Shown in pieces: positions 48,758-58,487 of a stretch of DNA of 64,000 bases. This DNA comes from Hysterangium stoloniferum (lineage: Eukaryota; Basidiomycota; Agaricomycetes; Hysterangiales; Hysterangiaceae), in assembly GCA_015178975.1 (NCBI GenBank), contig WHVD01000259.1:23602-87601 (forward strand). The letters run 5' to 3'. Position numbers and translations under genes: made by a program. The notes beneath the pieces are model-generated. The model worked only from the letters and a program-made list of their open reading frames with translations, did not search any database and had not been told where the DNA came from. Positions within the stretch are counted from its first letter, which is position 1, and every line of letters starts with the position of its first letter.

Positions 48758-49542
48758 TGTTAAGTTACGTGCACGGAGCTTATTGGAGGGTTATCTGGAG
48801 AAACCCATGGGAAAGCCAGTAGGACTTGGTTTCAGCTTATAGGCTGCACCCTCATGAGATCGTCTTGTTCAATTTCAAATGGGTGGACAGGAATCCCAGG
48901 GAGTCCAGGAGTAGTTGGAGGTCGAGAGGTCGGGCAGTGACAAGTCGGAGGTCGAGTGATAGAAGGGTCAGAGCCCGTGGGCTCTGATGAGTAAGAGTGG
49001 TGTCTTTCAAAGAGGAGTTTAGAGCAGAAAATGTACTTGAGATTACTGGGGGGAATCTAAGCTGATTTTCTGACTGGATTGTATGTACGACATCTGTCAG
49101 ACTATATAGACTGTGGAATGAATAACATACCAAATCCAGTAATAATGAAAACTAAATTAGCAAGCATGAAATGAGATAAATAAACACCAAACTTGGTGTT
49201 AGGAATGGAACAGAGTCCGAATTGTGACAGGTCGTAAAACTACATATAATGGGAACAGGGTGTGAGTGGAGTCCAAATTTGACCATAATGGGAACAGGGC
49301 TCAGTTAGAGAGCTGTCAGGTTTTCTGAGTGGGGTCCGGTGACTGGTGCATGGGACAGGGTCAGAGATAGACAGGAGCGGAGTCCAGTGGGTATTCCAGT
49401 GACTGATACATGAAGGTCGAGTGTGGACAGATCTGATGTACAGAGTCCAGCAGGTTTTCCAGTAAACTGATAATTGGTGTGTATAGGGTGCGGGTGCATA
49501 TAAGTTAGTGCCCAGAGTCTGGTGGGTTTTCCAATTGTAACA
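48758..49542 (-). mobile_element. Solo LTR, family B, in the integrase of element B
   Basis: Reading minus, TGTTACAATTGG at 49542 to CTTAACA at 48758. GTAGG flanks it on both sides (48753-48757 and 49543-49547). Removing it joins the integrase reading KQGIFIPT to the continuation DTITSLQIVELFIIHVFSKH. Confidence 0.9.
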
Positions 49543-49890
49543 GTAGGGATGAAAATACCTTGTTTTGAGAATCTGTCAACGACAACTAGAATGGCAGAAA
49601 AGCCTTTGGAGTCCAGTAGGTATTCAATGAAATCCATAGAGATGGAATTCCACAGGTACTCTGGTACTGGGAGTTGTTTCAAAAAGCCATATGGCTTGTG
49701 ATGCTGTGATTTGGAGCATGGACAAGTAATGCAAGATTTACAATAGTGCTGAACAAAACCTCAGAGTCCAGGCCAAGTATATTCTCTTCTTATCATTGAT
49801 AGAGTCTTTTTAAAACCAAAATGTCCCAAGAGTGGATGGTCATGTTTGTACTGGAGAATCCTGAGACAGAGGCCATTGGAGTCCAGTACA
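49543..49890 (-). pseudogene. Integrase of element B, interrupted
   Basis: The minus strand reads HDHPLLGHFGFKKTLSMIRR with the zinc-binding HH-CC region, CKSCITCPCSKSQHHKPYG, then LPVPEYLWNSISMDFIEYLL (first catalytic Asp) and ILVVVDRFSKQGIFIPT. It stops at the solo LTR border 49542 and resumes at 48757 for about 25 codons. The second Asp and the Glu are missing. Confidence 0.8.
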
Positions 49891-49948
49891 TACAGTAGGG
49901 ACAAAATTATTCCAATTTTTTGATAATTCCCATTAAATATTGTATAAC

Positions 49949-50771
49949 TGTTATGACCAGAATTCCCACCAGACTCCAGGCACTAACTTATACACACCTG
50001 CGCCCTATACGCACCAATTGTCAGTTTACTGGAATTCCCGCCAGACTCCATATGTCAGACTTGTCCACATTTGACTTTGTTACATCATGTATCAGTCACC
50101 AGAATACCCACCAGACTCTGTCCCTGTCTATGTCTGACTCTGTCCCACACATCAGTCACCAGACCCCACTCGGAAAACCCATCATCCCTCTAACTGAGCC
50201 CCATTCCCATTTTAGTCAAATGACCTGTCACAATTTGGACTCAGCTCCCGCTCCATTTCCCGTTATGGTTTATGATTTGTCATGATTCAGACTCCGCTCC
50301 ATTCCGTCCCGTTCCTAACACCAAATTTGGTGTTTACTATTCTCGTTTCATGTTTTGCTAGTTTCATTTCATCATTACTGGATTTGGTATGTTATTCATT
50401 CCATGGTCTATATAGTCTGGCAGATGTTGTATATACAATCCAGTCAGAAAATTGGCTTAGATTCCCCCAGTAATCTAATACATTTTCCACTCTAAACTCC
50501 TCCTTGAATTACACCGCTCTCGCTAGTCAGAGCCCACAGGCTCTGACGCATCTATCTCTCTTATTTATTTCGACCCCCAACCTCTCAACCCACAATCTCT
50601 GACCTATGACCCCTCAACCCACGAACCCCACCCAGATTCCCCGGGATTCCCATCTGCCTATCTGAAATTGGACAACATGATCCCACGAGGGTGCAGCCTA
50701 TAAGCTGAAGCCAAGTCCTACCAGATATCCCACGGGTTTCTCCGGAAACCTGCCGTGTACGTACCCTAACA
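49949..50771 (+). mobile_element. Solo LTR, family B, inside the Tc1 left repeat
   Basis: It starts TGTTATGACC and ends CCCTAACA. The flanks are ATAAC on both sides (49944-49948 and 50772-50776). Removing it restores the left Tc1 repeat to match the right one across the join. Confidence 0.92.
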
Positions 50772-50937
50772 ATAACTGATCATATAAATTTCCTAAAATG
50801 GTGAAAATATTCTAGCAGATGCCCTAGTATACTAACTTTCATATTCCCAAGTATTACATAATATTGATGGAAATTGGTGTCATAGTGAATATTAAAAAAT
50901 AACCAATCATTGGGACAGTTTTGTCCCCTGCTCTTTT

Positions 50938-51990
50938 TCAATCAGATATCTTGTTATTATAGTACTTTGTATGACCTCCCTTGGCCTTTATTACAGCATC
51001 TGGTCTTCTTGTAATACTTTCTATAAGTTTCTGACACTCCTGAGGCTCAATCTTTGCCCATTCCACTCCACCCTCTCCCATAACTTCCAAACTCCCTTTG
51101 GTGGTGAAGGATATTTCTAGAACTGTTTCTTCAGGTGGAACGAAAGATGTTCTATAGGATTCAGGTCAGGAGACTGTGCTGGCCAGTCTAACACCTGAAT
51201 ATGATTTTCAGATGACCATTTTTGTGCCATCTTGGATGTGTGTTTAGGGTCATTATCCTGCTGGAAAATGGCCTCACCTGCTGGAATCACCAAATATTCA
51301 ATGCTCTGGGACAAATGCTAAGCCAGGATCTCCACATATTGTGCGGAATCCATCCATCCTTCAATCTCTGCAAGCATCCCCACACCATTCCAACCCATAC
51401 AGCTCCACACCATGATATTTCCACCTCCATACTTGACTGTAGGTTGGGTTGTCCTATCAGAAAGTTGTTCTCCAGCTTTCTTCCACACATATTGATGTCC
51501 ATCCAACCCAATCTTATTGATCTTGGTCTCATCAGACCACAAGACCCTTTTCCAATTATCCACAGTCCAGGTTTGGTACTTGAGGGCAAAGCTTAACCGG
51601 GCCTTTCTATGTTGAGCCTTGAGCAAGGGCCTTTTTGCTTTGACTACAGCTTTTAAACCATGCTGTTTCAAGGTGCTCCTGACTGTTTTGGATGAGACAT
51701 GAGATTCATTGATGGGATTGATGAAGTGTGTGGCCTGGATAGCATTATCCAGCTGTGCCAGAGGTGATTTGATATATGATCCTCCTCTGGTCAGTAGGAG
51801 AAAGCTTGGAAGGACATCCTCCTTTCAGGTTTTCTTTGTCTATGTCCATCTCCTGAGGAATTCTACTGATAGTAGACTTGCTAACACCTGTGATAGAAGC
51901 CACATTTCTATTGGAAAGTCCATTTTGGAGGAAAGAGATGGCTTGTTCCTTTTGAGAGGAGAAATAGCTTTCATGATGAGAGTAATAGTT
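50938..51990 (-). pseudogene. Tc1 transposase, DD34E, broken
   Basis: Read minus: a helix-turn-helix region (NRNVASITGVSKSTISRI, about 51910), a frameshift at about 51745, HGLKAVVKAKRPLLKAQHRK, first Asp in RVLWSDETKI, YGGGNIMVWSCMGW, second Asp in [11 protein letters not shown] and Glu in [10 protein letters not shown]. From the second Asp to the Glu there are 34 residues, the DD34E spacing of Tc1. Two UAG codons (after MDSAQYVEILA and after SFHLKKQF) and the frameshift disable it. The C-terminal part continues to 50938. Confidence 0.88.
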
Positions 51991-52323
51991 GAAACATGAC
52001 AGTCACAGTCACATATAAATTAGAACATTGAATATATGTCACATGATTTATTTTGGAATTTTTCCATTTTTCTAGTGGATAATATGATAGAGTGAAATCA
52101 GTGAAAAGAACAGGGGACAAAACTGTCCCAATGATTGGTTGTTTTTAAATATCCACTGTGACACCAATTTCCATCAATATTATGTAATACTTGGGAATAT
52201 GAAAGTTAGTATGCTAGGGCATCTGCTAGAATACTTTCACCGTTTTAGGAAATTTATATGATCAGTTATACAACATTTAATGGGAATTATCAAAACATTG
52301 GGACAGTTTTGTCCCCTACTGTA

Positions 52324-52681
52324 TATGCAGTTGTCAAGTCTAATGAAACCATGCTGATCAAGAGACCACTGTGGTTGACCAGGGTCCATGGAGTTGTCAA
52401 GGTGTGCTTTAGTTATTGGATCTAGTGGAATTGCTGATAGAATATCTTGATGTAGTTTCTCAATATCCATAATGATAATTCCATATGGATGATGGGATGA
52501 ATGAAAAAAGTCACATGGACTGATGCAGTAAGTTGTTGATTTGTAAAAATGGGTTTCAAGTTGTGTAGGTTTACTGTGGCATAGTCATTGCTCCCCTCTT
52601 TAGAATAGATGTCCCACCATCTAGTCAAAGCATCAGGTTTGCCACCCAGACAGCTGGGTCGAAAATGGATAATCATACTAA
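52324..52681 (-). pseudogene. RNase H end and linker of element B
   Basis: The minus strand reads MIIHFRPSCLGGKPDALTRW and DIYSKEGSNDYATVNLHN, the conserved end of RNase H in this gypsy lineage, then decays. It joins to the upstream piece ending EYLSAF at 53551 once the TIR element between them is removed. Confidence 0.8.
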
Positions 52682-53547
52682 GGAGGATGGTCACACTTTA
52701 TTGAATATACAAAATTTTACTGAATAATCCTCATATTTTCTAAGTGAGTCTATTCCTTCTGGCCATGACAACTTATTCTATGAGTTTATATTTAATTACC
52801 TGAAATTTCATCTTTAAAATATGCATGTCCTTTTAAAATACACACAAATGATATAGTTACACAAGATTATTTGGGTCAACCTAGATTATTTGGGTTAACC
52901 TAGATCATCTGGGTTAAACAAGATCATTTGGGTTAAACAAGATTATTTGGGTTATGACTTAATCTTTGGGTTATGACTTAATCTTTGGGTTATGACTTAA
53001 TCTTTGGGTTATGACTTAATCTTTGGGTTATGACTTAATCTTTGGGTTATGACTTAATCTTTGGGTTATGACTTAATCTTTGGGTTATGACTTAATCTTT
53101 GGGTTATGACTTAATCTTTGGGTTATGACTTAATCTTTGGGTTATGACTTAATCTTTGGGTTATGACTTAATCTTTGGGTTATGACTTAATCTTTGGGTT
53201 ATGACTTAATCTTTGGGTTATGACTTAATCTTTGGGTTATGATGTATTCTGTTGTATACAAGCAAACTTTCAAATATATTTCATATAATTTAAATTTAGT
53301 TGGTTTAGAGAGTTAACCAGAACTATCTGGGGTACCAATCCCCATTGTGCAATTTATTCCAAAAGAATAATCTACAGATGATTGTTTGACTAAATTTTGT
53401 CAGATATAGGATAAATATTAATATTTTTGCATTCTTCAGAGTGATACCTAATCAACTGAATTTGATTAAATATTAATTTTACAACAAACAATATAAATAT
53501 ATATACTTTAGTGGATAAATAATTTTTAAAGTTTTGGGTTATCCTCC
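52682..53547. mobile_element. Short TIR element with 3-bp TAA duplication (Harbinger-like MITE)
   Basis: The ends are GGAGGAT and ATCCTCC, flanked by TAA on both sides (52679-52681 and 53548-53550). Removal restores the RNase H frame of element B. It has no coding capacity. A 3-bp TWA duplication fits PIF/Harbinger, but the ends are short and the assignment is inference. It contains a 19-bp tandem array. Two further copies form the outer parts of the 5.1-kb palindrome. Confidence 0.8.
52952..53236. repeat. Tandem array, 19-bp unit, 15 identical copies
   Basis: The unit TTATGACTTAATCTTTGGG is repeated 15 times without change. About five older, diverged units with the same period (such as ATTATTTGGGTTAACCTAG) precede it. 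The palindrome copies have only one or two of the young units, so the array expanded in this copy. Confidence 0.95.
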
Positions 53548-53550
53548 TAA

Positions 53551-54925
53551 AAGCAGACAGGTATTCAGACCAATGGGCTTGCTGGTGGGTCAAAAGTTTT
53601 GTAGTTGAAAAATATTCCAGGTTTTTGTGATCTGTTACAATGTCAATTGGAATTCCCACACCCTCCAAATAATGTCGCCAAGATTTCAAGATTGTAAAAA
53701 TTGCTGGGGGTTCTTTGTCGTGAACATCATAATTGAGCTCTGGTCCAGTGAAAGTCCAGGACAGAAAAGCCAGGGGATGGACTTCTCTGTCAGACTCCTG
53801 GATAAATAAAATGGCTCCAAGTGCATAGTCTGAGGCATCCATCTCAACAATGAGCAGAATGTCTGGTTTCCAATGCAAAAGGATTGGAGCTAAAGAAAAA
53901 GAATTTTTTAAAAGATTGAAAGCTTTTTGACACTTATCATTAAAATTCCACAGAACCCTTGCATGTAAGACAAGTAAGGGGAACCGTGATCTTGGAATAT
54001 CTGCAGATAAACTGTTGGTAAAAATTGGCAAAGCCAAGGAAAGATTGTATATCTTTGACTTTTCTAGGTTCTGGCCAATCTTTGATGACTTGTACTTTGG
54101 CTTCATCCATGCAGAGTCCGTCAGGTCCTATTATGAAACCTAGAAATTCCACAGAGTCCATGTCAAAAGTACATTTTTTACCATTTGCAAATAAACCATG
54201 TTGTCTGAGTCTCTAGAGAACTTTGCAGATCTGTTTGTCATGTACCACAGGGTCCTTGGAGTAGATAAGAATGTTGTCCAGATAAACAATGATGCATACA
54301 TGAAGCATGTCAGAGAAAATAAAACATTGAAAAACAGATGGAGTATTGGTGATCACAAAGGGCATCACCAACCATTCAAAAGCCCCATAATGGGTTCTGA
54401 AAGTGGTTTTCCACTTGTCTCCCATGGAGATCCAGACCAAGTGGTAGGTGTGTTTAAGGTCTATCTTGGTATAAATCTGGGCATTCTGTGGAGCATCAAA
54501 CAGGTCAGATATAAGTGGGAGCAGATATTTATCCTTCCATGTAACAGCATTGAGTCCTCTGAAATCAACACATAGCCAGAGGGATCCATCCTTTTTTTTA
54601 ACAAAAAAAAAAGGTGCTCCAAAAGGAGACTTCAAGGGTCAGATAAAACCTATGGACAAATGTTCATCCAGGAAATCCTGGATTGTGGAAAGTTTCATGG
54701 AGAACAGCAGGTAGATATGTCCAAGGGGTGGCTGGGCACCTTCTTCAAGGTTGATTTTTAAGTTGTACTCTCTGTGAGGTGGAAGCCGGTCAGCTTTACA
54801 CTTACTAAAAACATCCATGAAATCATAGTATTTCTCAGCAACACCTTCTAGGTCAGTGGATTGCTCAGATGCCAGAGTTGAAAAATGAGCAGTTGCTTTA
54901 TCAATTTTCAAATTGACAGTGAACA
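53551..54925 (-). pseudogene. Reverse transcriptase and RNase H of element B
   Basis: Read minus from 54925: MFTVNLKIDKATAHFSTLA, DFMDVFSKCKADRLPPHREY, then FGAPFFFVKKKDGSLWLCVD, YTKIDLKHTYHLVWI, and the active-site box as IIVYLDNILIYS (YLDN where Y-x-D-D is usual). EFLGFIIGPDGLCMDEAKV and VKDIQSFLGFANFYQQFI follow, and the RNase H part has VEMDASDYALGAILFI, YDVHDKE and VTDHKNLEYF. It is broken by stops at several points and ends at the TIR element border. Confidence 0.88.
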
Positions 54926-56200
54926 TGTTAAGACTGGAAAACCTGCCAGACTCCAGGCACTAACTTATATGCACCCACACCCTTCACACACCAGTTATCA
55001 GTTTACTGGAATACCTGCCAGACTCCAGACATCAGGCTCAACCTTCATCACTTCATGTATCAGTCACTGGAATACCCACTGGAACCTGTACCTGTCTATC
55101 TCTGACCCTGTCCCATGTACCAGTCACCAGACCCCACTCGGAAAACCTGACAGCTCTCTAACTGAGCCCCATTCCCGTTATGGTTAAATGACCTGTCACA
55201 TTTCAGACTCCACTCCCACCCCATTCCTGTTATGGTCTAATGACCTGTCACATTTTGGACTCCACTCTGCTCTGTTCCATTCCTAACACCAAGTTTGGTG
55301 TTTACTTATCTCGTTTCATGTTTACTAGTTTAGATTTCATTATTACTGGACTTGGTATGTTATACATTCCACAGTCTATATAGTCTGGCAGATGTTGTAC
55401 ATACAATCCAGTCAGAAAATCAGCTTAGATTCTCCCCAGTAATCTCAGTACATTTTCCACTCTAATCTCCTCTTTAAAACACACCATTCTTTACCTCGTC
55501 GGAGCCTGCGGGCTCTGACCCATCTATCACTCAACCTCTGCCTGACCCCTCAACTTCCACAGGATTCCTGCAGTCGACCCTCCAACCTCACAACCCACCA
55601 ACTACTCCCAGACTCCCCAGGATTCCCATCTGCCCATCTGAAATTGGACAACATGATCTCATGAGGGCAAAGAATTTTATCGCTCAATGCAAAATGGTCT
55701 TTCGATCTCAACCAAAATCGTTCGAATCCGATCAATCGAAAATTACGATGGTAACTTCATATTTCCGGAAAATGGCTCAAGAGTGGTGGCAACCTTTTCT
55801 ATTAAATCCCCCAATTCCTCCGCCATCTTTCCTTGTGGATTATCTCGATTTTCTAGATGAATTATATGCTCAGTTTGGAGAAATCGATGCAGAAGGAGAA
55901 GCCGAAGAAAAACTCGATAATCTTCGAATGAAAGCTCATCATCATGTTGCGAAGTATTCAATTCAATTTACAAGTCTCGCTGCCCAAACTCGATATGACG
56001 AATTCGCTTTACGACGACGATTCTATAAAGGACTTCCAAATCGAATTAAGGATGAAATAGTGAAGCTTCAAGTTCAACCCGAAAGTTTTGCCGAACTGCA
56101 AACAGCAGCCCTTCGACTCGATTCTTACTATCTGAAGCCAAGTCCTACCAGCTTTCCCACAGGTTTCTCAAGAAACCCTCCAATAAGCTCCACACATGGC
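54926..56200 (+). mobile_element. Chimeric LTR of family B with a foreign gag insert
   Basis: The unit starts TGTTAAGACTGG at 54926 and follows the family B LTR to about 55667. Then 464 bases of unrelated gag sequence replace a short part of the LTR (TGCAGCCTATAAG in other copies). LTR sequence resumes at 56132 with CTGAAGCCAAGTCCTACC and ends about 17 bases short near 56200. It interrupts element B between protease and reverse transcriptase; a clean target duplication is not visible. Confidence 0.75.
55668..56131 (+). pseudogene. Ty3/gypsy Gag capsid fragment, uninterrupted, different lineage
   Basis: The plus-strand frame runs without a stop through the whole segment: KNFIAQCKMVFRSQPKSFES, KITMVTSYFRKMAQEWWQPF, DFLDELYAQFGEIDAEGEAE, then YSIQFTSLAAQTRYDEFALR, RRFYKGLPNRIKDEI and ALRLDSYY. 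This is the middle of a retrotransposon gag capsid domain, distinct from the gags of B and C. It is rich in CpG (many TCGA), in contrast to all sequence around it. It lacks a start, the zinc knuckle and everything after. Confidence 0.8.
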
Positions 56201-56204
56201 CTGG

Positions 56205-56990
56205 AATCCATCCATTTTTGTAGCCCTAATAAATACTACAGCATTAATGAAAGAAATAGATGGAGGTGTCATGGGTTCCAGGGAAGCCATGGATGCCATA
56301 GGGATCACAGGGGCCACCAAAGCTACAGGAGCCAGGAAGGCCATGGGTGCTGTGGAGGCTATGTCAGATACAGTTGTTTTGGGCACCATGGGTATTCAGA
56401 AAGTTATACTGTTTGATACCCTGTCAATCAATAGATTGTATTGGGTACACCAGTCATGTCCTAGGATAACCAAGCAACTTGAGTCTAACTGGGTCACATA
56501 GAAAGTGACCAATTGAGATGTTCCACATGGGAACTGGATGGATAAGTTGCAAGCTTGGGTGATAACCAAATTGCTTGTACCATTGAAAAGTCAGAGTCTG
56601 ACTGGATTTATCGGATAAGTTAACAACAGATTTTTTTGCATGAATCTTGTATCTAAAAAACAATGAGTTGAGCTGGAATCTATAAGTGCTGAAAAAACAA
56701 ATTTCAGGGATCATATTAGCCATATGTAAGTTTAATAAAAAATGAGGCAGAGTTCAAAAGAGCAGATGCATTAAGATGGGTAAACTCATGAATGTGCAGA
56801 GAGGTAATGTAACCCCCAACTGTCAACTCTGTCACAGACCCCAGGAAGTACCATTTCCTCATCTTATTGGAGTCCCTGAGTCTACAGTCCAACCCCATGC
56901 CATCCATCACTTTCCCTCTCCTTCTCATAGTAGTAGTGTTCCATTGGGGGAAGGCCCCCTGTTCTGTAATAGGTAGAGTTATTTTTAGAC
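56205..56990 (-). pseudogene. Protease region of element B
   Basis: Read minus: ITSLHIHEFTHLNASALLNS, a decayed active-site region, VTFYVTQLDSSCLVILGHD with QYNPLIDWV, and SISFINAVVFIRATKMDGF. Several stops. The frame would continue into MFTVNLKIDKATAHFS at 54925 once the chimeric LTR is removed. Confidence 0.75.
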
Positions 56991-57043
56991 TACTGGGTGC
57001 CTATAGGTCACACCTTGCAGAGAGAATTCCTTAGACTGTTTCT

Positions 57044-57130
57044 CTTTGGATTCCCTCCTGCTAGGTGAGTTAGGTAGTTACTTGTATATATATATCAGAT
57101 CTAATATTACTTTGGATTCCCTCCTGCTAG
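57044..57130. repeat. 21-bp direct repeat, period 66
   Basis: CTTTGGATTCCCTCCTGCTA(G) occurs at 57044-57064 and 57110-57130, with an AT-rich stretch between. It lies between the protease and gag regions of element B and looks like a local duplication or the footprint of an excised element. Confidence 0.8.
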
Positions 57131-57149
57131 CCTAGTGTGAGTACTGCAG

Positions 57150-58452
57150 GCTGCAGGGGTTGCCCTTACACCAACCCACATGGAGTCTGTGGGGTTGCTT
57201 ACTCTTTTTTTGGGTTGGAAGCTGGTTTGTCCTTCAACAGGGATTCTGTGGAGGAAGTCTTGGCTGTACCACCTTTTGCAGAGTTTGCTTTCACCAACAG
57301 ACATTCTGGAACTCAATGACCAGGTTTTCCACACAAGAGACAAAGGCTGTTGTTGATATGCTGCTGCCTTTCCTGTGGGGTAAGTTTGCCATTGGGTCTG
57401 AGTTTGCCTGTAAAGTTGGGTTTTCCTGCTTGCTTGCTGGGTTGCTGACCTTTGTTGTTGTTGTTGTTGTTGTTGTTGTTGGAAGACTTCTTGTTATTCT
57501 TCTGATCAGAGTGCATGGAGTTTTGGTTGCTGGTAGATGGGGTGTTATTGTTGGGCTTGTTGACTGTGGACTTGTTGACCCTGTCCACAGAGGTCTTGCA
57601 GGCAACTTCCATGTGACATTCCCAATAGTGTGCATTCACATTTTGAGCCTTGAGGCACATATGGGACAGTGTTTTTGGTTTGCCATCTTCACCTTTTGAG
57701 ACTTTGTCCTTAAAGTGGGATGGCAGACTGGCATAGAACTGGTGGCAGAGAGCAGAATCACCCTATTGACAACAAGCTGCAAGATTATTGAATTGGACAA
57801 TATAGTCCATGATGTGCTGGCTGTCCTTCATGCAAAGATTGGTGAGGCTATTCTCAGCTTCTCCAGTTAGGTCATATGGGCCAAAGTTTGTTTCTAGCTC
57901 CTCAACAAACACATTCCAATCTTCAAGCCAAGTCAGCTCTTCCTCAGAAAGTGCCAGTTCGAACCATTTCAACATGGATCCCAAGAGGTATGAAAGTATG
58001 TAATTGACTTTTTGAGAGTCTGTGGAGAATGCAGCAGATCGATCATGGAAATTAAAGCAACATTGCATGAGGAAAGTGGAAAGTTTGCTGGGATTGGAAC
58101 CTGTGAAGGGTTCTGGAGCATTGACTTTTGACTGTGGAGGTTCCAGATCCTTTTTCTTGCCTTCTCTGAGCATGTGATCCATCAATCTTTCTAACAATGT
58201 GGAAGTGAGATCTGAAAGTGGTGGTCAGTCATTAGGCAGAGAATTTTCAACACCTTTGCCCTTGTTGGGGGCCATGGACTCATCCTCATGCTTGGAATCA
58301 TCCAGGTTTTCCAGGAGTTCTTCAATATGGGCTTTGTGCATGGTGTCCAGCTAGTTTGTGAGTGATTGACTGGTATATAAAGTAAGTGGGGAATGAAGAG
58401 TTGAAGGTCCAGGTAATGATTCCTGTACAGGTGCTTTTCTTCGTGGTGGCAT
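57150..58452 (-). pseudogene. Gag of element B, decayed
   Basis: The start is MPPRRKAPVQESLPGPSTLH at 58452, close to the LTR. The capsid region has APEPFTGSNPSKLSTFLMQC, VNYILSYLLGSMLKWFELAL and NFGPYDLTGEAENSL. A poly-Asn tract follows, and a zinc knuckle CLLCGKPGH near 57300 that runs into a UGA. Architecture matches the gag of element C, with about 45 percent similarity by eye. Confidence 0.85.
57451..57481. repeat. GTT/AAC microsatellite
   Basis: About ten copies of the trinucleotide TTG. On the minus strand they encode the poly-Asn stretch in the linker of the element B Gag. Confidence 0.95.
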
Positions 58453-58487
58453 ATTGACACAATTTGTGAGTCCAGATCAGAAAATAC

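Larger units (their letters stand above)
49893..52321 (-). mobile_element. Tc1/mariner element with long IR/DR ends
   Basis: Both ends begin CAGTAGGG(G)AC and are flanked by TA (49891-49892 and 52322-52323), the Tc1 target. The inverted repeats are about 230 bp. A motif GGGACAGTTTTGTCCC is found at the outer tip and again at the inner end of each repeat, the IR/DR arrangement. Inside lies a Tc1 transposase. A family B solo LTR (49949-50771) has inserted into the left repeat. The element itself interrupts Ty3/gypsy element B between RNase H and integrase. Confidence 0.9.

Noticed and set aside
49920-50473. Plus-strand frames of 121 and 63 codons rich in Thr, Pro and His
   Set aside because: They are inside a solo LTR with exact target duplications and have no relation to known proteins.
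52952-53236. Telomere-like or CRISPR-like array from repeated TTTGGG
   Set aside because: Units are adjacent, identical and have no spacers, and the unit is 19 bp inside a transposon; this is a minisatellite.
57160-57699. 179-codon plus-strand frame with a poly-Val run
   Set aside because: It is the antisense of the element B Gag; the Val run is the reverse of the poly-Asn microsatellite.
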